Part shown: one piece after another, positions 1 through 6,502 of the stretch
Layout: each line of letters opens with the position of its first letter
How positions within the stretch are numbered: position 1 is the stretch's first letter
From: Caldifarciminota bacterium UBA2202
GTDB taxonomy: Bacteria; Hydrothermota; 32-111
DNA: 6,564 bases
Assembly (NCBI GenBank): GCA_002327905.1
Contig: DCUY01000062.1
Span: 1-6,564 of the forward strand
Reading direction: 5' to 3'
Program-made: the position numbers and the translations under genes
The notes under the pieces: generated by a model
What the model saw: the letters and a program-made list of their open reading frames with translations, nothing else
Told to the model about the DNA's origin: nothing
The model's database searches: none

Positions 1-17
1 TATCATGATGGAGTAGA

Positions 18-44
18 GTTGGAGTGCTCAAAGAGCAGTCCAAC
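18..44. repeat. Near-perfect inverted repeat (hairpin)
   Basis: GTTGGAGTGCTC (18-29) and GAGCAGTCCAAC (33-44) pair at 11 of 12 positions around an AAA loop; the only mismatch is G24/G38. No T-run follows on either side, so it is not an obvious intrinsic terminator. Compact imperfect hairpins of this kind occur as REP-like elements or at ends of IS200/IS605-type elements. No transposase is visible here, so the role is unassigned. Confidence 0.6.
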
Positions 45-106
45 AACTTCTGCCTGCCACATGATGTGCTGTCTTGTGATGACGTCCTCATTCGCTTCGG
101 CTGATG

Positions 107-172
107 GCACACGGTACACGGCATACGGCATACGGCGAACGGCATACGGTACACGGCATACGGCATACGGCG
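107..172. repeat. Heptanucleotide tandem repeat array
   Basis: Nine consecutive 7-bp units plus a partial GCG. In order they are GCACACG, GTACACG, GCATACG, GCATACG, GCGAACG, GCATACG, GTACACG, GCATACG, GCATACG. The consensus is GCATACG (CGTATGC on the other strand), with GTACACG and GCGAACG as variants. A higher-order 35-bp period is visible: the triplet GTACACG-GCATACG-GCATACG at 114-134 recurs exactly at 149-169. All frames through it encode a low-complexity heptapeptide repeat, which explains the open but meaningless frames on both strands. It resembles short tandemly repeated repetitive (STRR-like) intergenic sequences. It is not CRISPR, since there are no unique spacers. Confidence 0.9.
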
Positions 173-235
173 TTTTTGTTTCGCCACATATTATTTTGCC
201 GACCGCATGCCAACATAAAATGAAAAAAATAAATC

Positions 236-263
236 TTGATTTTTATATATAGAGAGATATAAT
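236..263 (+). promoter_or_regulatory. Candidate sigma-70-like promoter of the operon
   Basis: TTGATT (236-241) is followed after 16 bases by TATAAT (258-263). The -10 hexamer is perfect and the -35 matches TTGACA at four of six positions. Transcription would begin near 270 and leave a leader of about 115 bases before the first start codon. It is the best-spaced pair seen in the flank and lies just downstream of the repeat array. The region is AT-rich, so chance matches are likely. If the organism belongs to Bacteroidota, whose main sigma factor prefers a TTTG / TAnnTTTG pattern, this call would not apply. Confidence 0.4.
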
Positions 264-374
264 TGTTATAGAGATTGTTCATTGAATTCAAACCATCTCG
301 CTTTCTGATAATTAGTTTAATTGAATTCTTAAATATGTGAGAAATAAGAAAAACAGGAGAACTTGAAAACAGAT

Positions 375-388
375 AAGGAGATAAATTG
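375..388 (+). promoter_or_regulatory. Shine-Dalgarno site deciding a TTG start
   Basis: AAGGAG (375-380) sits five bases before TTG (386-388). An in-frame TAA at 374-376 overlaps the site, so the gene cannot extend upstream, and the first in-frame ATG is at codon 56. This fixes the TTG as the start. Confidence 0.8.
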
Positions 389-739
389 ATAACAAGAATA
401 TCCGATGTTTCATACAATACTGTCGGTTTCATACATGACAAAGTGATAGAGGATGCCTCCACATCGCAGATAGGATTTATAGAGGGAGATGCGGTTCTTG
501 ACCTGCATAAAAACACAATAGGATATATTTTATTCGGCAGAATAGAAGATATGCATCATGACGCTCTTGCATACATCGAAGGCGATATATTGTATGATGC
601 AACGCACACTGTAATAGCTTATCTTTACAGTGAAAGGATTGAAGACGCTTTTCACAATACCGTAGGGTATGTTCACAATCAAGCGGATAAATCCATGATT
701 GCCGCTCTGATTATTTTCGGATTCATTTCTCTTATTTAA
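386..739 (+). CDS. Tail-anchored six-repeat protein, beta-flower-like
   Basis: This 117-residue protein has no signal peptide. Residues 4-99 are exactly six head-to-tail units of 16 residues with the pattern x-I-x-D-x5-(I/V/L)-(G/A)-(Y/F)-(I/V/L)-x3. Examples are RIEDAFHNTVGYVHNQ (84-99) and VIEDASTSQIGFIEGD (20-35). Asp at unit position 4 is invariant and Gly/Ala-Tyr/Phe at 11-12 is nearly so. A hydrophobic C-terminal segment (about residues 103-117) runs to the last residue, like a tail anchor. The layout recalls small Bacteroides proteins annotated as 5-fold beta-flower, with VYDxxGxxVGYV-type repeats and a hydrophobic tail; that resemblance is from memory. I infer a closed beta-rich ring held at the membrane. 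The molecular function is unknown. It is first in the operon, begins at TTG behind AAGGAG, and ends three bases before the next ATG, in the same frame. Confidence 0.8.
   Translation: MITRISDVSYNTVGFIHDKVIEDASTSQIGFIEGDAVLDLHKNTIGYILFGRIEDMHHDALAYIEGDILYDATHTVIAYLYSERIEDAFHNTVGYVHNQADKSMIAALIIFGFISLI
395..682 (+). repeat. Six 48-bp coding repeats
   Basis: These are the coding units of the repeat protein: six in-register 48-base units starting at 395, 443, 491, 539, 587 and 635. They are clear at protein level (Asp in position 4, Gly/Ala-aromatic in 11-12) but strongly diverged in DNA. This indicates an old expansion rather than recent slippage. Confidence 0.8.
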
Positions 740-742
740 AAA

Positions 743-2746
743 ATGGATTTGAAAATGAAGAAATTCTTATCTATTTCAATTCTTCTCATGTCATGTCTTT
801 TTTTGTTTTCTCAGAATTTTGATGACCATAAAATATATTTGTGGGATAATGACTATGGGGCAGTCTTCGTGAATCCTGATGATGACCAGACGAACATCGG
901 CTACGAGTACAATGTAAAAAAGGCTTTGAATGCCATAGGATTTACGGACAATGTGAAATTATTTGAAGCTGATACTATGCCAAAGAAGTACTCAAAATTA
1001 TCCGAATATGCCGCCATATTTATAGTAACAGGGCATTATCCTCTCGGCACACGAGTTCCAGTCTTTTCCTTAGCGGAAATAGATACTCTATCCAAATACC
1101 TTAATTGGGGAGGTTGTGTTTATTTCGAAGGCAACAATGTTATGGAGTTTTTGAAACTAAATTACCCTGTTTTTTATGCGAAATATTTCAATGATACAAT
1201 AACGCAGATAAACCCGAGTTCAACAATAGATTCATTGATTTCCGATCCCGCAACTTCATTCTGCAAATATTATAAATTCAATTATCCGGAGAATTCGGTC
1301 TCTGATTCCGGAGTTGACATACTTAATACAAGAGACACGATTTTAAGAGAGCCCCATTACTTCAAGATACTCTATTTCGACGAACAGCAGAAGCTTTATA
1401 AGTCCACTGCAACTGCATACACTCCTCCCGAAACAAAGGGGAAATACTATTATTTCCCCGGAAAAACATTTGTTCAAACAGTTGATTTAGGCGCATTTTC
1501 CTATCAGACAATGTCGAGAACAGACAGGTCTTTTGCCGATTCAATAAAGAGCCAGTACATAAGAATGGCTTATCTGAAAGATGTGCTAAGGTTTTTCGGA
1601 TTGTCGCGCACACTTGTGGTTATTGATGATGGCACCACTGCAATAAATGCGTCAATAGGAGCGGCGATGGGGCGTCTTGTTGATTATGACAGCACTGTTG
1701 TGACAGTTAACGGACCTGCGCATGCTTCTCTTATGCCGTACACATCTGTATTTTGGTACACCGATACAATGAATACCCCGATTACTCTTACTGATACATT
1801 CAATCTCGGAGTATATCTTGATTACGGTGGAAACCTCTTCCTTGCATCGGATAATTTTGCGGAGCAATATGGCGCAAACTTTCCATTCACCACAAAATAT
1901 CTGGGGTCTGATTTTGTGGATGATTCATTTCCCAATGATTCAATTTATGCTTCAAGTCGATCATTCTGGTATTATAATGATGTGACAGATACATTTGTCA
2001 TCACAAGGCCTACGAGAGGATGTGAGCCTGATTTAATAAAAACAATTTCTGCGGATGCTGATACAGCTTTCTTCATATTTGGTAGCGGACGCACACATTA
2101 CTGCTGTGGAGTGAAATATGAGTCAATAACACATAATTCCGTCTTTCTCTCATTTCCTTTCCAAAGAGCTAATGTGCAGACAAAATTCGGATTTCCTGTG
2201 GATTCTATATTGAAGATTGCTCTTCGAGTCTATTTTGATTATGACTTTACTTTTGAACCGCATGATGTAACATTCATTTCGGAATGCAATATCTCATATA
2301 TTCTGAATGAAGAAGAGATAAAATTTCTGGTTCTTCTTGATAATCCCAAAGAGGGAGGCATTAAAATCTTTTGTGACGAAAAATCAATCTGCGAAGAGAG
2401 AACAAATTCATTTAATTCATTTTATAAGATTAGCGTTTTAAGAAGAAGCGGACAGTACAGAGTTGAGGTGAGTGATGCGGACGGTGAGATTCTAAATGTA
2501 AGCAAAATAACGATAGAGCCATTGAGTGCTCATGTCGGAAAGGCGGAATTTAAAAATAATTTACTTTATATGAAAGGAAATCCAAATACAGATTTCACTT
2601 TAATTGATATTTCAGGCAGAGAAGTTATGAAAATTAAATCCGATGAAGAGGGAAATGCGGTGTGCAGTGTCAAGCAATTTCCAGCAGGCATATATTTCAT
2701 CAAAGGACTTAATCCTGAAAAGTATTTTAAGGCAGTCAAGATATGA
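743..2746 (+). CDS. Secreted protein, two GATase1/ThuA-like domains and T9SS CTD
   Basis: The 667-residue protein starts with a signal peptide (hydrophobic core about residues 8-22, likely cleavage after LFS before QN). Residues 30-288 and 289-500 look like tandem copies of one alpha/beta domain. Each opens with a strand and acidic turn (IYLWDNDYG; LVVIDDG), has a mid strand (AIFIVTG 91-97; SVFWYTD 335-341), then a helix leading to YLNWGGCVYFEG (119-130) or YLDYGGNLFLAS (358-369). These match class I glutamine-amidotransferase/ThuA-like folds in secreted proteins, but I see no catalytic Cys-His triad, so an enzymatic role is not supported. Residues 505-592 look Ig-like. Residues 600-667 (IDISGREVMKIK, FPAGIYFIKG, final KAVKI) fit a type-A T9SS sorting domain, implying export and surface attachment or release. 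No good ribosome site precedes ATG 743; ATG 755 (MKKFLS) is an equally plausible start. It overlaps the next gene by ATGA. Confidence 0.8.
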   Translation: MDLKMKKFLSISILLMSCLFLFSQNFDDHKIYLWDNDYGAVFVNPDDDQTNIGYEYNVKKALNAIGFTDNVKLFEADTMPKKYSKLSEYAAIFIVTGHYPLGTRVPVFSLAEIDTLSKYLNWGGCVYFEGNNVMEFLKLNYPVFYAKYFNDTITQINPSSTIDSLISDPATSFCKYYKFNYPENSVSDSGVDILNTRDTILREPHYFKILYFDEQQKLYKSTATAYTPPETKGKYYYFPGKTFVQTVDLGAFSYQTMSRTDRSFADSIKSQYIRMAYLKDVLRFFGLSRTLVVIDDGTTAINASIGAAMGRLVDYDSTVVTVNGPAHASLMPYTSVFWYTDTMNTPITLTDTFNLGVYLDYGGNLFLASDNFAEQYGANFPFTTKYLGSDFVDDSFPNDSIYASSRSFWYYNDVTDTFVITRPTRGCEPDLIKTISADADTAFFIFGSGRTHYCCGVKYESITHNSVFLSFPFQRANVQTKFGFPVDSILKIALRVYFDYDFTFEPHDVTFISECNISYILNEEEIKFLVLLDNPKEGGIKIFCDEKSICEERTNSFNSFYKISVLRRSGQYRVEVSDADGEILNVSKITIEPLSAHVGKAEFKNNLLYMKGNPNTDFTLIDISGREVMKIKSDEEGNAVCSVKQFPAGIYFIKGLNPEKYFKAVKI

Positions 2747-3279
2747 TTATAGAAAAAAATATAGAAAAGATAAAGCAAAGGGCAAAAGATTCTGTTGATG
2801 AAAACTATGCTTTGCTTGAGATGTTGAATAGTGATTCTTTTTTGGCTGAAAACGCAAATATTAAGGTCAAGGATTTCTATAATGAAATTCAAGGGCAAAT
2901 CAAATGCGAAGAGTGCGGAGAATGTTGTAGAGAAGTATTGATTGTCTTTGAAAAAAAAGACATTGAAATACTCGCACAGCATCTTAAAGAGAATAAGGAA
3001 GAAATTATAAAGAAGTATTTTCACTGTTTTGAAAAATTCGATTGTTATGTGATGAATTCTTCTCCTTGCGTCTTTCAAAAGAACAATTTATGCACTATTT
3101 ATGAGTACAGAGGAACAGAGTGCAGGGAGTTCCCATATTTGGATTCAAAACCTTTTTCCGAGATATTTAAATATGTATTTCAGGGATATTCAATATGCCC
3201 GATACACTTTAATGTTATTGAAATGCTAAAGAAAGACTCGGAAATAATAAAAGCAAAGGGAGATTTAATTGGAGCTTAA
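2743..3279 (+). CDS. YkgJ-family Cys-cluster (putative Zn/Fe-binding) protein
   Basis: This 178-residue cytoplasmic protein carries the family signature CEECGECC at residues 55-62 (CxxCxxCC). It is followed by SPCVFQKNNLCTIYEYRG with C109 and C117, then TECREFPYL with C127, and C152 in YSICP. This spacing is the hallmark of the YkgJ/CxxCxxCC family (PF03692), which is thought to bind zinc or an iron-sulfur centre and whose biochemical role is poorly defined. C95 and C101 are additional cysteines. The first 50 residues are a charged helical extension without cysteines. The ATG lies inside the previous gene's stop (ATGA, 4-base overlap), with only a weak AAGG ten bases upstream, so translation is probably coupled. 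Its end overlaps the sensor gene by 11 bases. The context hints at a metal- or redox-related function, but this is inference. Confidence 0.88.
   Translation: MIIEKNIEKIKQRAKDSVDENYALLEMLNSDSFLAENANIKVKDFYNEIQGQIKCEECGECCREVLIVFEKKDIEILAQHLKENKEEIIKKYFHCFEKFDCYVMNSSPCVFQKNNLCTIYEYRGTECREFPYLDSKPFSEIFKYVFQGYSICPIHFNVIEMLKKDSEIIKAKGDLIGA
3257..3271 (+). promoter_or_regulatory. Shine-Dalgarno site for a TTG start inside the upstream gene
   Basis: AGGGAG (3257-3262) lies six bases before TTG (3269-3271), within the last codons of the Cys-cluster gene. An in-frame TAA occupies 3266-3268, directly before the TTG, and the first in-frame ATG is codon 68, after most of the first PAS domain. The TTG start is therefore forced. 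Confidence 0.8.
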
Positions 3280-5263
3280 AAAAGAGAGCCTCTGTGATAT
3301 TCTCAACCTTATAAACGAACCCGGAATTCTTGTCAACGAAAAAGGAAAAATTTTCTTTGAAAATAATGCCGCGAAAAAATTCTGCTCTGAAATAGGCGAT
3401 TCAAAGGATAAAGTCTCTTGTGAAAATCTTGCAGGAAAAATACTGAATCTTGGCAAAGAGTCTGGGGAAATGGAATTTGAGTTTTTCGATAAAACTATCA
3501 GAGTGGATTTTAAAATACTTGATATTCACGGTTATACTTTCATTGCATTCTATGAGGAAGAGAAGAATCTTGAAAGTCTCAATGGAAAATTGGATGAGAG
3601 TTATGAGGAGCTTGAAGCTTTAAATGAGGAGTTGACATCCGCAGAGGAGGAATTGAAACAACAGATAGAGGAGTTAAACAAAAAGAATAAGGAGCTTGAA
3701 AACAGTGAAGAGAGATACAGGGCATTGACAGAATCGGCAATGGATATAATATTTATAATTGACTGTAATTTGAAGGTCAAGTATGTTAATTCTTACGCCG
3801 CAAAAATGCTGAAATCCTCAAAAGAGAATTTGACTGGAAAAAGTCTTAAACAAATATTTTTGTTTGATGATTTCAAACAGAAGTTGAATTCAATAAATAT
3901 GGTTATTGAGAGCAGAATTCCTATGTATTTTGAAAGTGTTGCAATGTTGCCGGATGAAGAGATGTGGCTCGGAACGCGGCTTGTGCCGATGTTTAATAAG
4001 AACGGAACAGTGGATTCCGTTATGGGAATAGCCCGCGACATTTCTCAGAGAAAGAGAATTGAAATAGACAATATTGTTGTTAATGAGAGATTCGGAAAAG
4101 TCTTCAAACACAATCCGCTTGCAATAATAATAAGCAGGGCTGATGACGGGCAAATACTTGATGTTAATGACTCATGCGAGAATCTGTTCGGATACAGCAC
4201 TGACGAACTTCTCGGAAAAAAGACAAAAATCCTGTATAACAAACCGAAGGAGAGAGCGTTCTTTGTTGATAAGCTTATGAGCGAAGGTGCGCAGAAAAAC
4301 TTTGAATTGGAGATAAAGAGAAAATGCGGAGAAGTGAGAAATGTTCTTCTTTCAGCCGATTATCTTGAAATCAATGAAGAGAGATGCATATTGTCAATTA
4401 TACAGGATGTGACTGATGAGACAATTGCAAATAACACGAGAGAGGCGCTTTTTGACATTTCAGATTCTGCCTTTAAGGCGAAAGACCTGTCTGCCTTATA
4501 CCCTGAAATACACAATTCTCTTCGCAAAGTATTAAATGCGGAGAATTTTTATATTGCTCTTTATAACAAATCAAGCAATATAATTGATTTTCCCTATTAT
4601 AATGATGAAAAAGACGAATACGCGCCTTCAAAAATATTTGGAAACGGAATGACGGAATATATTTTAAAGAATAAGAAGCCGATTCTTTTGACAGGAGAAG
4701 AGATAAAAAAAATGGCTGAAGAGAAGACCATTGATCTTATAGGAACTCTTCCTGTTCAATGGATGGGAGTGCCTCTGCAGGGTGAGGATTTCACGGGCGT
4801 CGTGGCTGTCCAGCATTATGATGACACATACAGATATACAATAAATGACAGGAACATTCTCTATTTTGTTTCAAAGCAGATTTCGCGCGCAATAGAAAAC
4901 AAAGTTAAAGAGGAACAGCTCTTTCTTTCAGAAATTAAGCACAGAATGCTTCTTGATTCAATAACATATCCGATTCTCTCCCTTAGAGAGGACATGACAA
5001 TATACTATTGCAATCAGGCGTATGCAGAATTTACAGGAAAGAGAATGGCGGATCTTGAGGGCAGACACATTTTTGAAATTTTCCCTGAATTTGAAAAGAC
5101 AAAATCATATAATGCATACAAAGAGTGCATAAGGACAGGAAAGAATCAGGAGGTCGAAGTGGAGATTGAGACTAAAAATTTAGTGATTCGGGCGAAGATA
5201 ACAAGAACCGCGTGGGGAATACTGTCAATAGCAGAATATATGAGCGATAAGAAAAAAAAATAA
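3269..5263 (+). CDS. Multi-PAS/GAF sensor protein without output domain
   Basis: The 664-residue protein is soluble, with no membrane segment. In order it has a divergent PAS-like domain (residues 8-95), a long Glu/Leu-rich coiled coil (about 100-148, with YEELEALNEEL), and PAS 2 (149-265), opened by SEERYRALTESAMDIIFIID and closed by VMGIARDISQRKRIE. PAS 3 (272-388) follows, with GQILDVNDSCENLFGYS and IIQDVTDE, then a GAF domain (about 390-545, WMGVPLQGEDFTGVVAVQHY near 498-517). PAS 4 (556-655, with CNQAYAEFTG) comes last. These domains usually sense small ligands, redox state or light and feed a histidine kinase or GGDEF domain. None follows: there is no phosphoacceptor H-box with N/G ATPase boxes, no GGDEF/EAL and no DNA-binding motif before the stop. 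It may act through partners, or signal to the adjacent permease. Its TAA directly abuts the permease ATG in the same frame. Confidence 0.9.
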   Translation: MELKKESLCDILNLINEPGILVNEKGKIFFENNAAKKFCSEIGDSKDKVSCENLAGKILNLGKESGEMEFEFFDKTIRVDFKILDIHGYTFIAFYEEEKNLESLNGKLDESYEELEALNEELTSAEEELKQQIEELNKKNKELENSEERYRALTESAMDIIFIIDCNLKVKYVNSYAAKMLKSSKENLTGKSLKQIFLFDDFKQKLNSINMVIESRIPMYFESVAMLPDEEMWLGTRLVPMFNKNGTVDSVMGIARDISQRKRIEIDNIVVNERFGKVFKHNPLAIIISRADDGQILDVNDSCENLFGYSTDELLGKKTKILYNKPKERAFFVDKLMSEGAQKNFELEIKRKCGEVRNVLLSADYLEINEERCILSIIQDVTDETIANNTREALFDISDSAFKAKDLSALYPEIHNSLRKVLNAENFYIALYNKSSNIIDFPYYNDEKDEYAPSKIFGNGMTEYILKNKKPILLTGEEIKKMAEEKTIDLIGTLPVQWMGVPLQGEDFTGVVAVQHYDDTYRYTINDRNILYFVSKQISRAIENKVKEEQLFLSEIKHRMLLDSITYPILSLREDMTIYYCNQAYAEFTGKRMADLEGRHIFEIFPEFEKTKSYNAYKECIRTGKNQEVEVEIETKNLVIRAKITRTAWGILSIAEYMSDKKKK

Positions 5264-6502
5264 ATGGATTATTTCCCTTTAATCATAGTCTCAATAGTCC
5301 TTATAGCGACTGCATTGCGGTCCAATTCTCTCTTCCGCGCGGAAATATGGATGATAATGGCACTCGGAGCTGTTATTGTCATAGCAGTCGGTTCAATTTC
5401 TTTTTCAGATGCTATAAAATCAATAAATTTCGATGTGATTGTATTTCTGTTCTTCATGTTTCTTCTCAGTGAAATTCTTGAGCAGAGCGGATTTCTCTAT
5501 GTCATGGAATACAGATTTTTTAATAATGCAAAGAGCATAGACGCATTATTGCTCACTGCCATATTTTCAATGGCTATGCTCTCATATATTTTCATGAATG
5601 ACACAATAGCGATTATAGGAACTCCATTGATGCTCTTTATTTCAAAGAAATCAGGCATCCCGGCGAAAATAATGCTTTTGTGCCTTGCCTTTTCAATAAC
5701 ATTAGGCAGTGTGCCAAGCCCCATAGGGAATCCGCAGAATCTTATAATTGCATCATCTGCCGGGTTTCGCGAGCCGTTCTCCGTCTTTGCGAAATACCTT
5801 TTAGTGCCTTCAATCATTAATCTGTTTGCAGTGTTCTTTGTCTTGAAGATAATATTTAAGAGTGACTTTGAAAGAATCGGAAATATGTACAATCAAAAAG
5901 CAAAATCAGTAGAATTGAAATCAGATAATAAATCAAAATACATAGTTCTGGTTCTTATACTCTTCATAATTGTCTGGGTCCTTCTTCGCATTCTTTTCAA
6001 AGACATCAATATTCCACTCTATTTCATTCCTGTAATTCCTTCACTATACGGCCTTTTAATCTCAAAAAAGAAGACAGACATTATAAAAAAAATTGATTAC
6101 AAAACATTGATTTTCTTCATAAGCATGTTCATACTGATGAAATCTTTATATTTGAAACACCAGCCGGATATACTCTTTGAATCAGTAAAATATATTAAAA
6201 ATGTCCCCTCAACAATGGCTTTCAGCATTTTAATAAGCCAGATTATCTCAAATGTTCCTTTTGCGACACTCTTTGTTGATTCTGTAAAGAATAATGCAAC
6301 ACCGGAGATTTATGCGTCTCTTGCCGCAGGAAGCACGATAGCAGGAAATCTTTTTATCCTCGGAGCGGCAAGCAATGTGATTATAATACAAAGGGCAGAG
6401 AGAGATAATGTCTCTCTCTCTTTCATTGATTTTGCCAAATGCGGTATAATATTAACCTTGATTAATTATGTAATATACTATCTTTTCTTTCTCTTGGTTT
6501 AA
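5264..6502 (+). CDS. Ion permease, ArsB/CitMHS/SLC13-like superfamily
   Basis: This 412-residue, very hydrophobic inner-membrane protein has about 10-12 membrane segments split in two halves by a charged loop (about 199-226). Family signatures are present in both halves. In the first, MNDTIAIIGTPL (111-122) and the re-entrant SPIGNPQNLIIASS (152-165). In the second, SNVPFATL (329-336) and AGSTIAGNLFILGAASNVI (355-373). The GNPQN and GAASN elements are the paired substrate-site hairpins of the ion transporter superfamily (ArsB, NhaD, CitMHS, DASS). Length is typical (about 400-450). The substrate cannot be read from the sequence; an anion such as arsenite, a carboxylate, silicate or sulfate, or Na+/H+ exchange, are all possible, so arsB is not assigned. 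ATG follows the sensor's stop with no gap and no good ribosome site, implying coupled re-initiation. Confidence 0.88.
   Translation: MDYFPLIIVSIVLIATALRSNSLFRAEIWMIMALGAVIVIAVGSISFSDAIKSINFDVIVFLFFMFLLSEILEQSGFLYVMEYRFFNNAKSIDALLLTAIFSMAMLSYIFMNDTIAIIGTPLMLFISKKSGIPAKIMLLCLAFSITLGSVPSPIGNPQNLIIASSAGFREPFSVFAKYLLVPSIINLFAVFFVLKIIFKSDFERIGNMYNQKAKSVELKSDNKSKYIVLVLILFIIVWVLLRILFKDINIPLYFIPVIPSLYGLLISKKKTDIIKKIDYKTLIFFISMFILMKSLYLKHQPDILFESVKYIKNVPSTMAFSILISQIISNVPFATLFVDSVKNNATPEIYASLAAGSTIAGNLFILGAASNVIIIQRAERDNVSLSFIDFAKCGIILTLINYVIYYLFFLLV

Larger units (their letters stand above)
1..385. other. Left flank without a convincing gene
   Basis: No supportable gene lies here. The + strand frame is open from base 1 to 252, but it runs straight through a 7-bp repeat array, gives a Cys/Ser/Thr-rich unlikely peptide and has no ribosome site. 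On the minus strand a frame is open from about 242 down to a TGA at 5..3. Its last 35 or so codons (ending HSNSTPS) look mildly protein-like, and could be the tail of a decayed gene, but it lacks a credible start. What is visible is a hairpin (18-44), a heptamer array (107-172), a promoter candidate (236-263) and an AT-rich leader. Base composition changes abruptly near 173-240, from GC-rich repeat to AT-rich leader, suggesting the repeat block is a separate module from the operon's own control region. Confidence 0.6.

Noticed and set aside
107..172. CRISPR array
   Set aside because: The units are 7 bp and contiguous, with no spacers, and no cas gene is present.
1..252. Plus-strand open frame through the left flank
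   Set aside because: The peptide is low complexity from the 7-bp array, has no ribosome site and has an implausible composition.
281..328. Direct repeat ATTGAATTC at 281-289 and 320-328 in the leader as an operator pair
   Set aside because: The core GAATTC is self-palindromic and short in AT-rich DNA, and the 39-base gap between copies is not a typical operator spacing.
363..389. Nine-codon TTG mini-ORF ending in TGA that overlaps the TTG of the first gene (possible leader peptide)
   Set aside because: The AGGAG at 355-359 is only three bases away, the peptide has no regulatory codon run, and the site may simply be AT-rich leader.
88..516. Minus-strand open frame of 142 codons spanning the repeat array and the first gene
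   Set aside because: It is antisense to the repeat protein, its C-terminal part is translated heptamer repeat (VCRMP-type), and it has no family resemblance. The + strand frame has a strong ribosome site and perfect repeats.
4927..4962. SEIKHRMLLDSI in the sensor as a histidine-kinase phosphoacceptor box
   Set aside because: It only superficially resembles EIHHRVKNNL-type boxes. It is followed directly by a PAS domain, and no ATP-binding domain exists.
5264..6502. Naming the permease arsB
   Set aside because: The motifs fit the whole ion transporter superfamily. There is no arsR or arsC nearby and no substrate-specific residue that I can read.
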